Origin: Purshia tridentata
Taxonomy: Eukaryota > Streptophyta > Magnoliopsida > Rosales > Rosaceae
Length of the DNA stretch: 64,000 nucleotides
Direction of reading: 5' to 3'
Assembly: GCA_003254885.1 (NCBI GenBank)
Contig: QANT01002383.1
Coordinates: 1 to 64,000, forward strand
Shown: one piece after another, positions 23,789-35,995 of the stretch
How the letters are laid out: the number at the start of each line of letters is the position of its first letter
How positions within the stretch are numbered: the stretch's first letter is position 1
The notes under the pieces: model-generated
Seen by the model: the letters and a program-made list of their open reading frames with translations, nothing else
The model's database searches: none
Told to the model about the DNA's origin: nothing
Program-made: the position numbers and the translations under genes

Positions 23789-24604
23789 TCAGTCTCTTTG
23801 GGAACCAAATGAAACCGAGCTCGCAAGCCTATGAAGACTCTTAGAGCTCCCAAGCTTCTGGAAACTCTTGTGAACTTTCTGACAGAGTTTTGCTGTTGGG
23901 GGACGTGATACATGGAACTCAATTGAATCTATGTACCAACCACCTCTTCCCTTCAAGCCAACAATTCTTTGGTCTCCTTCCACTGTGAAAGTAAAGGGTG
24001 TGCCTTCTTCAACTCCAAATGGTCCAAATGTTCTTTTGTTGCTCTGAATTTTCAGTGACCGGATCACTGGACTGCCGCCAAACACCACCGGACAGTAGTG
24101 TCCACTCACACTGACCAAGTACTCGCCTGGGTACTGCAGCCTTATCTGCGAGACATTTAAAAAAAACAAAATAAAAACGAAAACTTTCATTTTGAGAGTC
24201 AGAAATGTAATTAGTAAATATGAACTTTGAAACTAACCGCAGCAGTTCGATGACCTCCAAGACCCCCATGGATTTCAGCTTTGACAGGCTTACCATTTTT
24301 ATCATACACCATAAGAATGGAATCGATGCAACGATCATAAACAAGTGTGATTTCCCTCACCCCATCGTAGATCCCATCGTCCCAAATAGTTCCACCATTT
24401 CCTCCCCATGGTCCCATTGTTATGGTCTTCCTCTTCCCACTTGCATGCTCCTTGTCCTTGCCATCTTCCTATAAAAAAGTTAATACAATTTGTCCTCATT
24501 CAAAGTTCTTGGAAGGTAAATTTAATGATCAAGTGCATTATAGAACAATCAAAGTGAGTATATATTGGATGTGAAACTGAAATAACACTTAACCTGCTTA
24601 CCAT
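23789..24604 (-). CDS. Jacalin-related lectin, tandem copy A
   Basis: Three coding exons: 24602-24604 (the ATG alone), 24238-24468, 23789-24145; about 196 aa. The jacalin fold spans about residues 18-165. It starts TMGPWGGNGG, has the HGGLGG loop, and ends with the sugar-binding GxxxD motif as GWYID in LKGRGGWYIDSIEFHVS. There is no signal peptide, as in mannose-type cytosolic/nuclear plant jacalins. A C-terminal tail of about 30 residues (LCQKVHKSFQKLGSS...) follows the domain. The start-codon-only first exon is supported by the same arrangement in copy B. Sugar specificity is inferred from the family. It is adjacent to CHMP1, as At1g73040 is to At1g73030 in my recollection. Confidence 0.9.
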
Positions 24605-24910
24605 AGGGCTCAGTGAAGGTTTGAGAAGCAAGATTCTTTGCACAATGGTTGGTGGTGTTGAGTGATACTAATATGTATATGAAGAAATATCAAACAAGTT
24701 TATATGGTTAATTAGTGGTGGAAGGTGATGCCAAATTTCGTGAGAGAGATTAAAAATACGTTTAGTGCTAAGAGAGACCTGATCTGTAGTATCTGATTCT
24801 GTTCCTAGTTTTATCAAGGAACATATTCTAGGAATTTTGGTTTTGCTTTATACATTGGGGTTGACCAACAATGCTTGAAAAACATGTATATAATTTTTAA
24901 TGTCAAATTC

Positions 24911-25788
24911 CCATTTGGATTGAGGATTTGGATTCTAAATCTATGTATTTGAAATATTTTTATTTTAAATTTTTGGATTTGAAATTCTGTTATTTAGATA
25001 ATATGAGGATTTCACATTACCGAATATAATAGATATGGTACCAAATCAAAACCAAAAAAGTGTGTTGATTTATTACCAAATTGAAGAGTGGAGGACTAAT
25101 GAATTTAAACAGCCCTTGAAAAGTGGGTAAGTTTGACGGGAAGAGTGCAACAAAAAGGGTAAATTTGGCAATACATATAATAAAATATATAAACAATAAT
25201 TAAAAAAATAAAAGGAGTGTGAAAATCGCCTTCCTAAAATATATGAATATAAATTTCTTTTCATATATTTAGCAATATATAATAAATATTTAAAATATAA
25301 TTGAAAACAAACACTTGTTTAGCTTAGTTAGTTGAGAGTTTAGTTAAGTGTGTATAAGATAAGAGATTTAAATCCTAGCAATCGCAATTTGTATTTATTT
25401 TTTAAATAGTAAAACATGGAGCAAGCAAGGAGGAGATTGGCCAGAGGGTTGTCGGTGGTGGTCGTTGGAGGGTTTTGGCTGTTGTGGTAGGAGGTCAGTT
25501 GCCAGAGATGGTCGACGGTGGTGGTCGGAGTCTGGTGGCTGGAGATAGTCTATGGTGGCCGGCAGTAGTGGTTGGAGGTGAGGGAGAGAGAGAATAAGTT
25601 AGTGAGATCTCAAATACATAGTTTCAAATGTGATTTGAACACTATGAATTTGGCTATTTCTAATCCATTCTGAATTTGGGCTAAATTTAAATTACTTTTA
25701 AAAATTAGACCCAAACAGGTGTATTTGGATTTTAACAATCCAAATCCAAATCCAAATCCACCACATAAAATACCTCTATCCAAACGAG
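24911..25788. mobile_element. Tourist-like MITE in the upstream region of lectin copy A, 878 bp
   Basis: Inverted ends: left CCATTTGGATTGAGGATTTGG, right end read inversely CTCGTTTGGATAGAGG, then many GGATTTGGATTT-type subterminal repeats. The internal G-rich GTCGGNGGTGG repeats and a GTGAGGGAGAGAGAG block match the element at 5992-6659. The paralogous region of copy B (27356-27376) keeps an uninterrupted TGTCAAATTC-TTAGTTCTTA, showing the pre-insertion site. The left target copy and first few bases of the left end appear lost. A SINE-like unit lies inside (25315-25415), partly explaining its greater length. Confidence 0.75.
25315..25415 (+). mobile_element. tRNA-derived SINE-like head nested in the MITE
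   Basis: TAGCTTAGTTAGTTGAGAG resembles a pol III A box, and GATTTAAATCCTAGC about 35-40 bp later resembles a B box, with a T/A-rich tail after it. This is the layout of a plant tRNA-derived SINE. The segment has no counterpart in the related MITE at 5992. Ends and target duplication are not clear. Confidence 0.4.
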
Positions 25789-26207
25789 TTAGTTCTTAAA
25801 AATGAAATAACTATGCAAATAACCATCTCACATAACATCTCCATTAAACAATGCCACTTGGTGGACCTCCACAGTGGTTGATTCTGAAATTGAGTAAAGT
25901 TGTTCATAGGTTGGTGTAGCTTGTTTATTTGTTAGTAAGAAAGCTTTGCCTGTGTTTAGGTGCTTTCCAGCTTTTGTGATTTGCTCTGATTCCTATGTTC
26001 TGTTATCCACTTTGAAGATTGTGGGCATGTAGGTAAAAAAATTTGTAATTCATATTCAGCACTCAAACCCTGTATACAATGGATCAAGGTACACACCTAT
26101 GAACAGCATGTGTGAAATTATAAAAATCAAAGATTATGATATTTACAGTGTGTATGTGATTATTCTTATAAGATGCACTGGATATGTTTGATGTGTTTAA
26201 CATGTTT
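25789..26207. other. Upstream segment of lectin copy A, homologous to that of copy B
   Basis: From 25791 to about 26035 the sequence parallels 27368-27655 (for example CCACAGTGGTTGATTCTGAA and GTTAGTAAGAAAGCTTTGCC in both), so the tandem duplication included upstream DNA. The remainder is the 3' flank of copy B. Confidence 0.7.
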
Positions 26208-27096
26208 TCAACTCTGAGCAGCAGTCTTTTCAGTCTTGTTGGAGGCCAAAGGTTTTGAAACCGAGTTCACAAACCTTTGAATATTCTCAGAGCTACCAAG
26301 CTTCAGGAAACCCTTCTGAACTATCTGACAGAGTTTTCCTGCGTGGGCATGTGATACATGGAACTCAATTGCATCTATGAACCAACCACCTCTTCCCTTC
26401 AAGCCAACAATTCTTTGGCCTCTTTCCACTGTGAAAGTAAAGGGTGTGCCTTCTTCAACTCCAAATGGTCCAAATGTTCTTTTGTTGCTCTGAATTTTCA
26501 GTGACCGGATCACTGGACTGCCGCCATACACCACCGGACAGTAGTGTCCACTCACACTCACTAGGTACTCGCCTGGGTACTGCAGCCTTATCTGCAAGAC
26601 ATGAAAATCCCCACCCCACCAAAAAAATAAAAAAACATAAAGACTAAAACTTTCCTTTTGACTTTTGAGAGTTGATATGTGAGCTTTTATACCAAAAAAA
26701 GAAAGGAGCTTTGAAGCGAACCTCAGCAGTTCGATGACCTCCAAGACCTCCATGCCTTTCAGCTTTGACAGGCTTACCATTTTTATCATACACCACAAGA
26801 ATGGAATCGATGCAACGATCATAAACAAGTGTGATTTCTCTCACCCCATCGTAGATCCCATCGTCCCAAATAGTTCCACCATTTCCTCCCCATGGTCCCA
26901 TTGTTATGGTCTTCTTCTTCCCACTTGCATGCTTCTTGTCCTTGCCACCTTCCTATATACAAGTTAATACAATTTTTCCTTATTCAAAGTTCGTAGAAGG
27001 TAAAGTTAATGATCAAGTGCAATATAGAACAATCAAAGTGAGTAAATATTGGATGTGAAACTGAAATAATTAACACTTAACCCATTTGCTTACCAT
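26208..27096 (-). CDS. Jacalin-related lectin, tandem copy B
   Basis: Exons 27094-27096 (ATG only), 26722-26952, 26208-26591; about 205 aa. Exon 2 has exactly the same length as in copy A (231 bp) and the proteins differ at few positions in the domain (for example GWFID versus GWYID, both keeping GxxxD). The C-terminal tail has diverged: copy B ends SVSKPLASNKTEKTAAQS whereas copy A ends SVSFGSQRD. Intron 2 differs in length and sequence more than the exons do. Expression differences are possible because copy A's upstream region carries a MITE. Confidence 0.9.
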
Positions 27097-28278
27097 AGGG
27101 CTCAGTGAAGGCTTCAGAAGCAAGATGCTTAGCACAATGGTTGGTGGTGGTGAGTGCTACTTTTATAAAGGCATATGAAGGAAAATGAAACAAATTTATA
27201 TGGTTAATTAGTGGTGGAAATTGATGACAAATGTCGGGAGCTAGATTAGTATCTGATTCTGTTTTTTAGCCTTATCAACGAACTATGAATTTTGCTTTTG
27301 CTTTATACATTGGGGTTGGCCAACAATGCTGGAAAAGCATGTATATAAATTTCCATGTCAAATTCTTAGTTCTTAAAAATGATATAACTATGCAGATAAC
27401 CATCTCATATAACATCTTCATTCAAAACTGCCACTTGGAGGATCTCCCACAGTGGTTGATTCTGAAATTGAATAAAGTTTTTCATAGGTTTGTGTAGCTT
27501 TTTTATTTGTTAGTAAGAAAGCTTTGCCTACTGGCCCAAAAAGAAAAGAAAAAGAAAGCTTTGCCTGTGTTTAGGTGCTTTCCAGCTTTTGTGATTGCTC
27601 TGAATCCTACCTTTGTTCTGTTCTCCACTTTTAAGATTGTGGGCAAGTGGGTATAAACATTCGTCTAAAAGAAAAGAAGAAGAAACACATGCAACAAAAG
27701 AATCCCTTGCACAAATTATGTTCTGGTGTTCATGGCCTTGCTTAGCAACTCCAATTGCCAAAATTCATCTCTGATTCTTTGTTTTTAATAAACTTGTTCC
27801 GCAGGGAAAATCCTCCACTTGCCACAGCATCAACGCCTATATAAAGATTGTTGAACTCTCCTAACCACCGTTTGTTTCTCTACAACCTATATTTAGGACT
27901 ATTGGCAAATAAAAAATAAAAAATTAAAAATTGAAGTTGCTAACTTCCTATGAACTTTTTGATCCAGACAAGGATATTAGTGTCAGTCATGCAAATTAAC
28001 AGATACCACTTTTTTCGGAGCTCATGTTCCTTTTGCATTATTTGATAAAGGATGAACCCATCAGACACAATTACCCCAAATTCACCACCTGTATTAATCA
28101 TGGTGATCATCATCATAGTTCTTTTAAAACGCCAACCCGTAGCATAATTAAGAAGATCAGAAAAAGAACCAAACTAAAGATGACCACATTCATATAATAT
28201 TCAAATAGAATTCCAAAAATGACTTATAATGTGGGACATAAAATTTAAAAATCTGGAGTACAAGTTAGATTATAAACT
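27097..28278. other. Upstream region of lectin copy B and spacer
   Basis: Holds the promoter of copy B, including the empty MITE site (27356-27376) and a small local duplication of AAGAAAGCTTTGCCT at about 27515-27564. From about 27660 to 28278 no gene is seen. Confidence 0.5.
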
Positions 28279-30367
28279 TCAAAGGCACGCCTTCGGACAA
28301 TTTTGATCATATTTCCAATTTAATATGAAACAAGTAGTCTCGTACAGATCAGTTGGATTTGACCTCAACCAAGCAATCCAGGTAGATTCACGTTTTTGTT
28401 TAGCCGCTTTAAAGTTCACCATCTTAGCACCCTTCAAAAAGTGTCGCCAACATTTATTGTTCGAATTATTAGATGTGCAGCAGGTTGGATCCTCCTTTCT
28501 ATCCAAGATCTTCTCACTTACCAACTGCAGTTCATGTAAAAACAACAGGAAAATATGGTTTCAATGAGATCCCAAACATGGTGGTTTGATGGCACAATTT
28601 AACTCAACATGGTGGTTTTGAATACAAGGAGTCCATAATCCAAAATAAAATTCACATTAAACAAAAAATGTAATTAGGTTTCAGGTAGCAGAAGCACGCA
28701 AGGAAACTATCATACCTTGCAGAATTCACTGCTTGAAGGAGACACTATAGATAGGGTCTCTAGGTGCCATTTCTGAAATGAACTATCTAATAGTTGTTCA
28801 GTACTCACTGACGGATTTACTATTTCAAGTTTGAGACCATTGGACGGAGGAAGCAAAATATCTCTTAGATGTTCGTGGATGATGACATTCTGAATTGACC
28901 AAAGTAGCATGACAAGATTTATGAGAAATTCAAAACGAGTTAAAATTATTAATAAAAAGAAAAGGAGATTACCTTAGCGGTACGGACAACCAGTTTCAGG
29001 CCAATAGAATGATCAAACTTTCCAAGAAACTCTCGCAATCTCTGAAATAATGGTTGACCTCCTTCTACTAGTGTAAATGAAAGCTTGGCCTCCTTCGAAC
29101 AAATCAAAGAAGAAAAGGGCATCTTATCGCCCTTATACTCAAATGAAAGAAGATTTGGAGTATCAATCTCAGCTTCCTCTATATTGTTGCAGCCTCTCAA
29201 GACAAGTCTGTTAAGCCGATGACTTGCAATTCTCACATTTTTCAAGCTATGGCATTTACTAAGATCCAGTTTCTCAAGGAGAGGAAAACTATAGAACTTA
29301 TGATGAAACACGTTGTCTGACATGTCACTGCCCTCTAGTGTCAATCTTTTCAGAGACTTACAATCAACTAAGTTAATTTTGCAGGACATATAAACCCCCC
29401 GGCTATACCAAAATGTTAAAAGAGATGGAGCTTTAATTTTAATGGCCTTCAGTCCGCGACAGTAGTGTACCTCAACCCTATCAAGCTTAAGGAGACCTGA
29501 AATTTTCAGATATCTCAAACCTGTGCAGTGAATGAGTCTCAAATCCTCAATTAGAGGGCAGCTAGAAATGAGATTCTGAACTATCTGTTTGTCAACACAC
29601 AGATTTCGCAAGTACACCTTTTGCAGATGAGGAAGCTTTATAGTACTGCAAGTTTCCAGTTTACAGCCTTCCAGCCTTAATGCAGTTACTGTTTCTGCAG
29701 CAAAGACAGTCCTGGGCAAAATGCAGCGATCACGCTGACTAGTTCCTCTCATGTGAACATGGACACCTAGCTCTTTTATGTTATTTTCAGTTGTAAGTTC
29801 AATCCACTGTTTCACATGGTGGGCATCATAGGAGGTCAAATGTAGCACAAATTTATATATACCTATATTTTGCTCAAGGTGGCTCTGAAGAGACCCATCA
29901 ACAAAGTCCTTGAACATCTCATTGTAGTGCCTCCTAGTTTGAGCTTCCTCAAGTTTTCTAAACTTGCGTTGGTCACATGTCAAAACAGAGAAAGAAGTCC
30001 ACATGTCCCTCCACCTCTTAGACAAGATACCTGTTCGAGCAGCATCTTTTGTACTACCAAGGAGTGAGAGGATGAGATGGATGACAGATTCAGGCAATTG
30101 TGAGATATAATCTAAGGATTCAACTCTTTTGTCCACGCCATTTGAATCTTCAGCAGCTGGCTGCTTTTTAAGGTCAACATTCTTGTTGGGCGTATCAAAT
30201 TCTTCTCTCTTTTGTTTCCTTTGGATTCCAGGTTCTTTTGTAATCAAATCAATATCGCAGGAATCATCACTATCACTTGCCGTGCTATAGACTATTTTCC
30301 TTCTCCTTCTCCTTCCACTTTTCCTTTTCCTTTCAGAAGGTACTCCTATCAGGAATCTCTTCAACAT
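28279..30367 (-). CDS. F-box/LRR protein (FBD-like class)
   Basis: Exons 28973-30367, 28716-28889 and 28279-28524, all phase 0; 604 aa. The N-terminus is very basic (RKRKSGRRRRRK, about 13-24), a likely nuclear signal. The F-box covers about residues 87-126 (ISQLPESVIHLILSLLGSTK, then LSKRWRDMW). A leucine-rich region follows with repeated L..L.L..C.GL patterns (about 220-430). The C-terminal exon ends in the F-box/LRR-typical ETTCFILNWK. Such proteins are substrate receptors of SCF ubiquitin ligases; the target is unknown. A leader intron is probable (donor at 30957, acceptor near 30394). Confidence 0.88.
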
Positions 30368-30393
30368 CTTCTATTTAGAACTTGGTAGGAGCC

Positions 30394-32804
30394 TGATTGT
30401 AAATAAGAGATTCGATCAGATAACCAATTTCACATATATAAGAAAACAGAATCCAAAATAACTGTTGCATTCCCAAAAGATAAATTAATTAATTTAAACA
30501 ATGCAGAGCAAAACAATGAACAAACTTTAATATCTTACAACTATTACCTTCCATCTTAAATAAAGTTCAGCACTTCATCAAAAACTCTATTCTTCATGTA
30601 AATCGTATTGAGGTAGGGTAAAAATATGTTTACATAAATAAAGTTCAGTTTGATCTTCGAAATAGTAAGACAAAGAAAAAACAACTCAAAATTTAGTGAA
30701 ACAACGAGTTTAAGAGAAACACTAGTATCGAAACTCAATTGGGTTTTGGGTATTAACGCCTAAAAATAACAGATTTGATCAAAATTCAACAGTTAGATAT
30801 TTCTTGTCTGTCCTTACAGTTTCTCGGCAATCAAACAAAGCATCAAACTTTGACATAAAAATTGAAAAGAAAACAAAGGATCAGCGAATACCAAGTACGA
30901 TCGAGAAAGAGTAAACGATAAAAATGTTGAAGGGAACAAAAATTGTGAGACTTACCTCTTCTGCGGCATCCACAAGAAGACTCTCTGAGTGTGGCCAAGG
31001 GTTTTTACGTTTCTTTATTAAAAATTCAACCCGCATAGGCGTTTTTCAATTTCGTAAATATTTGTATAGATATTGGATATTGCATGGATTAAGGAGACCG
31101 GATCCATGGCCGAAAAAAAAAGGAGACCGGATCGACTCTTTTAAGTTGGGGCCACTTGTTAGATGTATTTGTGTCGGCCTACATAGTGAAGATCTAGATC
31201 CGATACGGCCCATGACTAGTGGCCTATGTGAAAACTTTTATCTTATTTCTTTTGCTATAAGCCTATAATTAAATACTAATATATAGAATTTTGCTCTCCT
31301 CCGCATAAAATATGGACAAAAAAAAAAACCCCACTCAGATGGGTGATCCCCTCCTACACTAGCCGAGTAGGCCCCCTCCTGCAGCCTTCTATTCCGCATC
31401 TTTGTTCCGCATTAAAAAAACTCTCCTAATATATATTTACTTAGACAGTTTTATTTTCTTGTTGAAACTTGGAAACGTTTGGCTGCAAACTTGATCCTAT
31501 TTCGTATTGGACTCGTGTCGTACTATGCCTAAGAGGCTAAAAATTTTAGTCCAATCCAATTCATTTATTTGTGTTCATGTCCATTTGACTCTTTTCATGT
31601 TTGTTCTAATCCTACTAGTTCATACTCATGTGGTGTTATATCCGATGCCCTCTCTGTATGCCCACCTTAACCTACCACACCTTCCTTCCCTCCCCTCCCT
31701 TTCCTAACAATTCAAATTCTAAAAACAAAAACCAACTTATGAAACTTAGAGCAATTAATACATGTAATTCGGAGAAGGGAAGGATGGGAGGGGGGAAGGG
31801 GGGGTGGCGCCTGGGTGGGAGGGTTGTTGGTGGTAGANGCCGGCGGTGGAATGGGTGCTTGGTGGGAGGGAGGTAGGGTGGTTATGTTATTATATTGTTT
31901 TTTTATATTACTTTTTAAAGTAATATTGTTTTTATTATGTTTTTATTTAAGTAATTATTTATGTGTGGGACCCATAATTGCCATGTTAGCAATTTAAACA
32001 TAATACCAACAAAAGTGACGACAATAGACCAAAACGAGACAAATGGAAAAATTAAGAGGACTTCAGAAATTTAAAAAGTAATTAAGGGACTAAAGTGTCA
32101 CTCGTTGAATAGTTAAGATACTATTTCTAGAAAAAAACCCTTATATATTTACGAAATATTTAACGATTTTGATGGAATGGATTAAAATGTTAATTGTAAA
32201 AAAGTTAGAAGACCTAGAAAATTAAAAAATAGTTAAATGACCAAAATATCATTTATGAAATAGTTTAGAAACTATTAGTAAAATGAACTTATTTAAAAAA
32301 TAAATGATTTAGATTATTATTCTCACAAATGAGAAGAAAACTTACGAAGATAATAAAATTCATATGAACTATACTTATGTAAAAATAGTGTTAGACGATA
32401 TATTTATATTTGTAAATATTATATTAATAACGTACATTCATATTATAATACATATATTAATTATATGTATTTGTAAATATTGTTTTTTATTTTACCAACA
32501 CGTGTGAAATTGTTTAATAATAGAAAAAAAACTCGTGGGAAATTAGAATTTTGCAGGTGGGGTTGACTCTGTGACTTTGTAGCTGTCCCGCCATCACAAG
32601 CAGCCGCCACATTTCTTTTTCTTCAGCTCGCGAGTCGCACCTTCCTACTTGGCAACATATATATTATTTGTTCCCTTTTCAAACGAACCCTTCACTTCTG
32701 TCCTAATTTACTAAACTTGCTTCTATCAAACTTATGTTTAGCTTTCTTACTTTATCTTCTCCTGCTTTCAATCATCAGACAAGCTCGTCGGTTTCAAAAA
32801 AATC
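30394..32804. other. Divergent spacer between the F-box gene and the auxin-conjugate hydrolase
   Basis: Contains the F-box gene leader and promoter up to about 31050, a G-rich patch at 31780-31880 with one undetermined base (31839), and AT-rich DNA to 32540. Two imperfect copies of a roughly 80-bp unit lie at about 32055-32135 and 32207-32285. The last 250 bases are the probable hydrolase promoter. No coding sequence supported. Confidence 0.45.
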
Positions 32805-35800
32805 ATGGAGTTGCGCAAGTGGGTCTCTTTGATTCTGGTCCTTTTTGTGTTTGCTCCAACGCCTTTACTCTCAGATTCCTCTTTGACCTCAAATGGGTAC
32901 TCAGAAATCCCCAAGAAGCTACTCAATTTTGCCCAGAAACCCGAACTGTTCGATTGGATGGTGGGAATCAGAAGGAGAATACATAAAAACCCAGAACTGG
33001 GTTATGAGGAAATTGAGACCAGTGAGCTGATCAGAGCAGAATTGGATAATATGGGTGTTGCCTATAAATACCCAATTGCAGTTACTGGCGTTGTAGGCTT
33101 TGTTGGGACTGGAAAACCGCCTTTTGTTGCAATAAGAGCTGATATGGATGCTCTGGCTATGCAGGTTTGACTATGAAATTGTGTCAATAGAAATTTTATT
33201 ATGGATTTGCAGAAGAGTGAACAACTTTTTGTTGAATCGTGAGTGCGTGCCTACTTAGCTTCTTGTGAAATTGATATATTGGCTTTGTGTTTGTAGGAAA
33301 TGGTGGAGTGGGAGCACAAGAGTATAATTCCTGGGAAAATGCATGCCTGTGGGCATGATGCTCATGTTGCAATGCTTCTTGGTGCGGCAAAGATCCTTAA
33401 AGAGCATGAGAAAGATTTACGGGTTTGTTTCTTTGAACATATTGTTAATGTTTCACTCTTATTCATTTTGACAGATTGTTACCTCCTATTGTTCTTTACT
33501 AGTTACTACTACATATTGATATCTATGATGTATGATCTAAAGATTCTGCGTCTCGATGTCATATCTGGAAGTTGTGATGTTCAGTAATTGTTACAGTTAT
33601 CTCATTAATATAATATTTAGTTGTTTCAAAATGCTGAATGGATGTTAGTTTCACTTTAATGTGTTTATTTAGTCATCTCTTTCATTATGCAAGGAAGCAG
33701 AAAGAACTTGATCCTATATTTTGTCAATTGATTTTCTGCTAATAGCTGCATGATTAGGGAGAATAAAAGACAATTGATATTTCTTTTTTTAATAATTACC
33801 GGGACATTGCCCTTTCCGTATATAGTTTCAAATACATGGATAGCATACAGAAAAGGGTGATAGGCTCTTGTGAATTGTATTATTCTCATAACATAACAAC
33901 TTCTTTTCTTTGTTATTTTGTCCGAATGCCTGATATCTTCCAAATATTGTTGTTTCAATAGGGAACAGTTCTTTTTGTATTTCAACCAGCGGAGGAAGGA
34001 GGAGGAGGGGCTAAGAAAATGTTGGATTCTGGAGCATTAGAGAATGTTAGTGCTATTTTTGGGTTGCACATTGCAAACCATTTACCTATAGCTGAAGTGG
34101 CCTCCAAACCTGGTCCCCTTTTGGCTGGGAGTGGCTTCTTTGAAGCAATAATTAGAGGAAAAGGAGGTCATGCAGCAATTCCTCAGCATGCAGTTGACCC
34201 AATACTGGCAGCTTCAAATGTGATTGTCAGCTTACAACATCTTGTTTCACGTGAAGCTGATCCACTTGACCCACAGGTAAACCTCCTCATTTCTTCTCTG
34301 CCCAAAAGTATGACCAGGGTTTGAGCCCATTTATAATGTACCTGCAGAACCTGTTATAATCTTATGTAGTGTCAACCAATCTTATTACAGTTTCTTTGGA
34401 GTATTAAATCCTTGTTTACTTTATGCACTTGGTTGCTTTTAACTTGTCTGTTTTCTCTGACAAATTACAATCACCTGATTGAACACCTATTTTAGATTCA
34501 TCCCTTTTTTAAATGACAGCATCTCTAATCATTACATTGGTGTTGTGCACTTTGGTATGTGTCAACCTGTTCTCTACTATAGTGACTCTCTGTAGCCATC
34601 ACAACACATATTGATATCAAGGGAAAGGGTTGTCGTTCTGATGCTAAAGTGCGGGTTGCAGGAAGTAGATTGAAGTTAGGAAGACCTAACAGTATTTATG
34701 GTATTTGACATTTGATTGAAATCAGAAACTTGTCCTGCCTACGGCAATGAATGAAGTGGAAATGAGATCAAGAGATGCCGAAAAATATCAATTTCATATA
34801 TGTAGGTCCAGAGGCTATGGAGGGTGCAGGGTCGGACATTAGATTATTATTGTATATTATTGACCTTCTCTTGAATGCTGCTGCTAAATTAACACAATAT
34901 GAACCTGGAATACCTATTTTGATCTTATTAATGTCTCAGATTACCGTAAACTTTCAAATATTTTGTTCACCATTTTGTTATGCTCTAATAATTTCATGCT
35001 TTAAAAAATTGCATTAGATTTTGCTGCTTCTCTTAGTGCATTTGCAGAAAATTTCACCTTCGTTAATTCATGATTAGTAAATTTATTTCTTCTGTAAATG
35101 CTCTCAAGTCAACTAAGTACAAAGATTTTCAGGTAGTGACAGTTGGAAAGTTTCAAGGAGGTGATGCATTCAATGTCATTCCAGATTCTGTCACATTTGG
35201 TGGCACCTTTCGTTGCTTTTCAAAGGAGAGCTTCATGCAACTCAAGCAGCGCATTAAGGAGGTAAAACACTTAAATGGTGCATTTAATATGTATATTATG
35301 AAAGAATTCATTGCATACTTTAATCTATAACTGTAAAATTAAAAGTTAAAAACAAATTTAATTGATTACTGAATTAGTTATACATTGCTAATTTGTCGAG
35401 GGCCATTTTAGCGTCATCATATTATTATTCTTTTATTCTAAATGAATTTTCTTACTGTGCAGACAATTAGTCCATGCATTCTCTTTGGAACTTTTAATAA
35501 TTAAAGTCCAAGACCTTTGAAAGTTTGAATTTGCATTCATTTCTCTAACGTTCACCATACAAAAATCTGATGTCCTTCTTTTAACAGGTTATTATAGGGC
35601 AAGCTGCTGTACAAAGGTGCAATGCAACTGTCAATTTCCTTGAAGATGAAAAACCTTTTTTCCCCGCTACGATAAACCATAAGGACTTGCACAAACACTT
35701 CCAAAATGTAGCAGGAGATATGCTCGGCACCCATAAAGTCAATGACATGCAACCATTGATGGGATCTGAGGACTTTTCATATTACCAAGAGGCAATACCT

Positions 35801-35995
35801 GGATACTTCTTCTTTCTTGGAATGAAGGATGACAGACTTGGATATCTGGATACACCACACTCACCTTACTTCCGAGTGAATGAAGATGCACTTCCTTTTG
35901 GTGCTGCACTTCACGCTTCTTTAGCTGTTAGATATTTGCTTGAATTCCAGCAGGAAGTTCCTTTGCCGGAACGAGAATATCGTGATGAATTATAA
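32805..35995 (+). CDS. IAA-amino acid hydrolase, IAR3/ILR1-like (M20 amidohydrolase)
   Basis: Exons 32805-33164, 33297-33422, 33962-34276, 35133-35261, 35588-35995, all phase 0; 445 aa, the usual family length. An N-terminal signal peptide (about 1-23) and the C-terminal RDEL indicate the ER lumen. Metal-site residues are present: HACGHDAH (Cys138, His140), PAEEGGGG (Glu173, Glu174), GLH (His198) and TPHSPYF (His400). The family releases free auxin, or in some members jasmonate, from amino-acid conjugates. The body resembles IAR3/ILL4-type proteins ([33 protein letters not shown]). It is convergent with the GT14 gene, and in Arabidopsis IAR3 also neighbours a Core-2/I-branching gene (from memory). 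Confidence 0.94.

Noticed and set aside
31780-31880. G-rich patch with an undetermined base giving Gly/Arg/Val ORFs
   Set aside because: Low complexity, contains N, no gene structure.
32055-32285. Two imperfect repeats resembling transposon-like non-coding sequence
   Set aside because: No ends, target duplication or coding remnant seen, so not called as an element.
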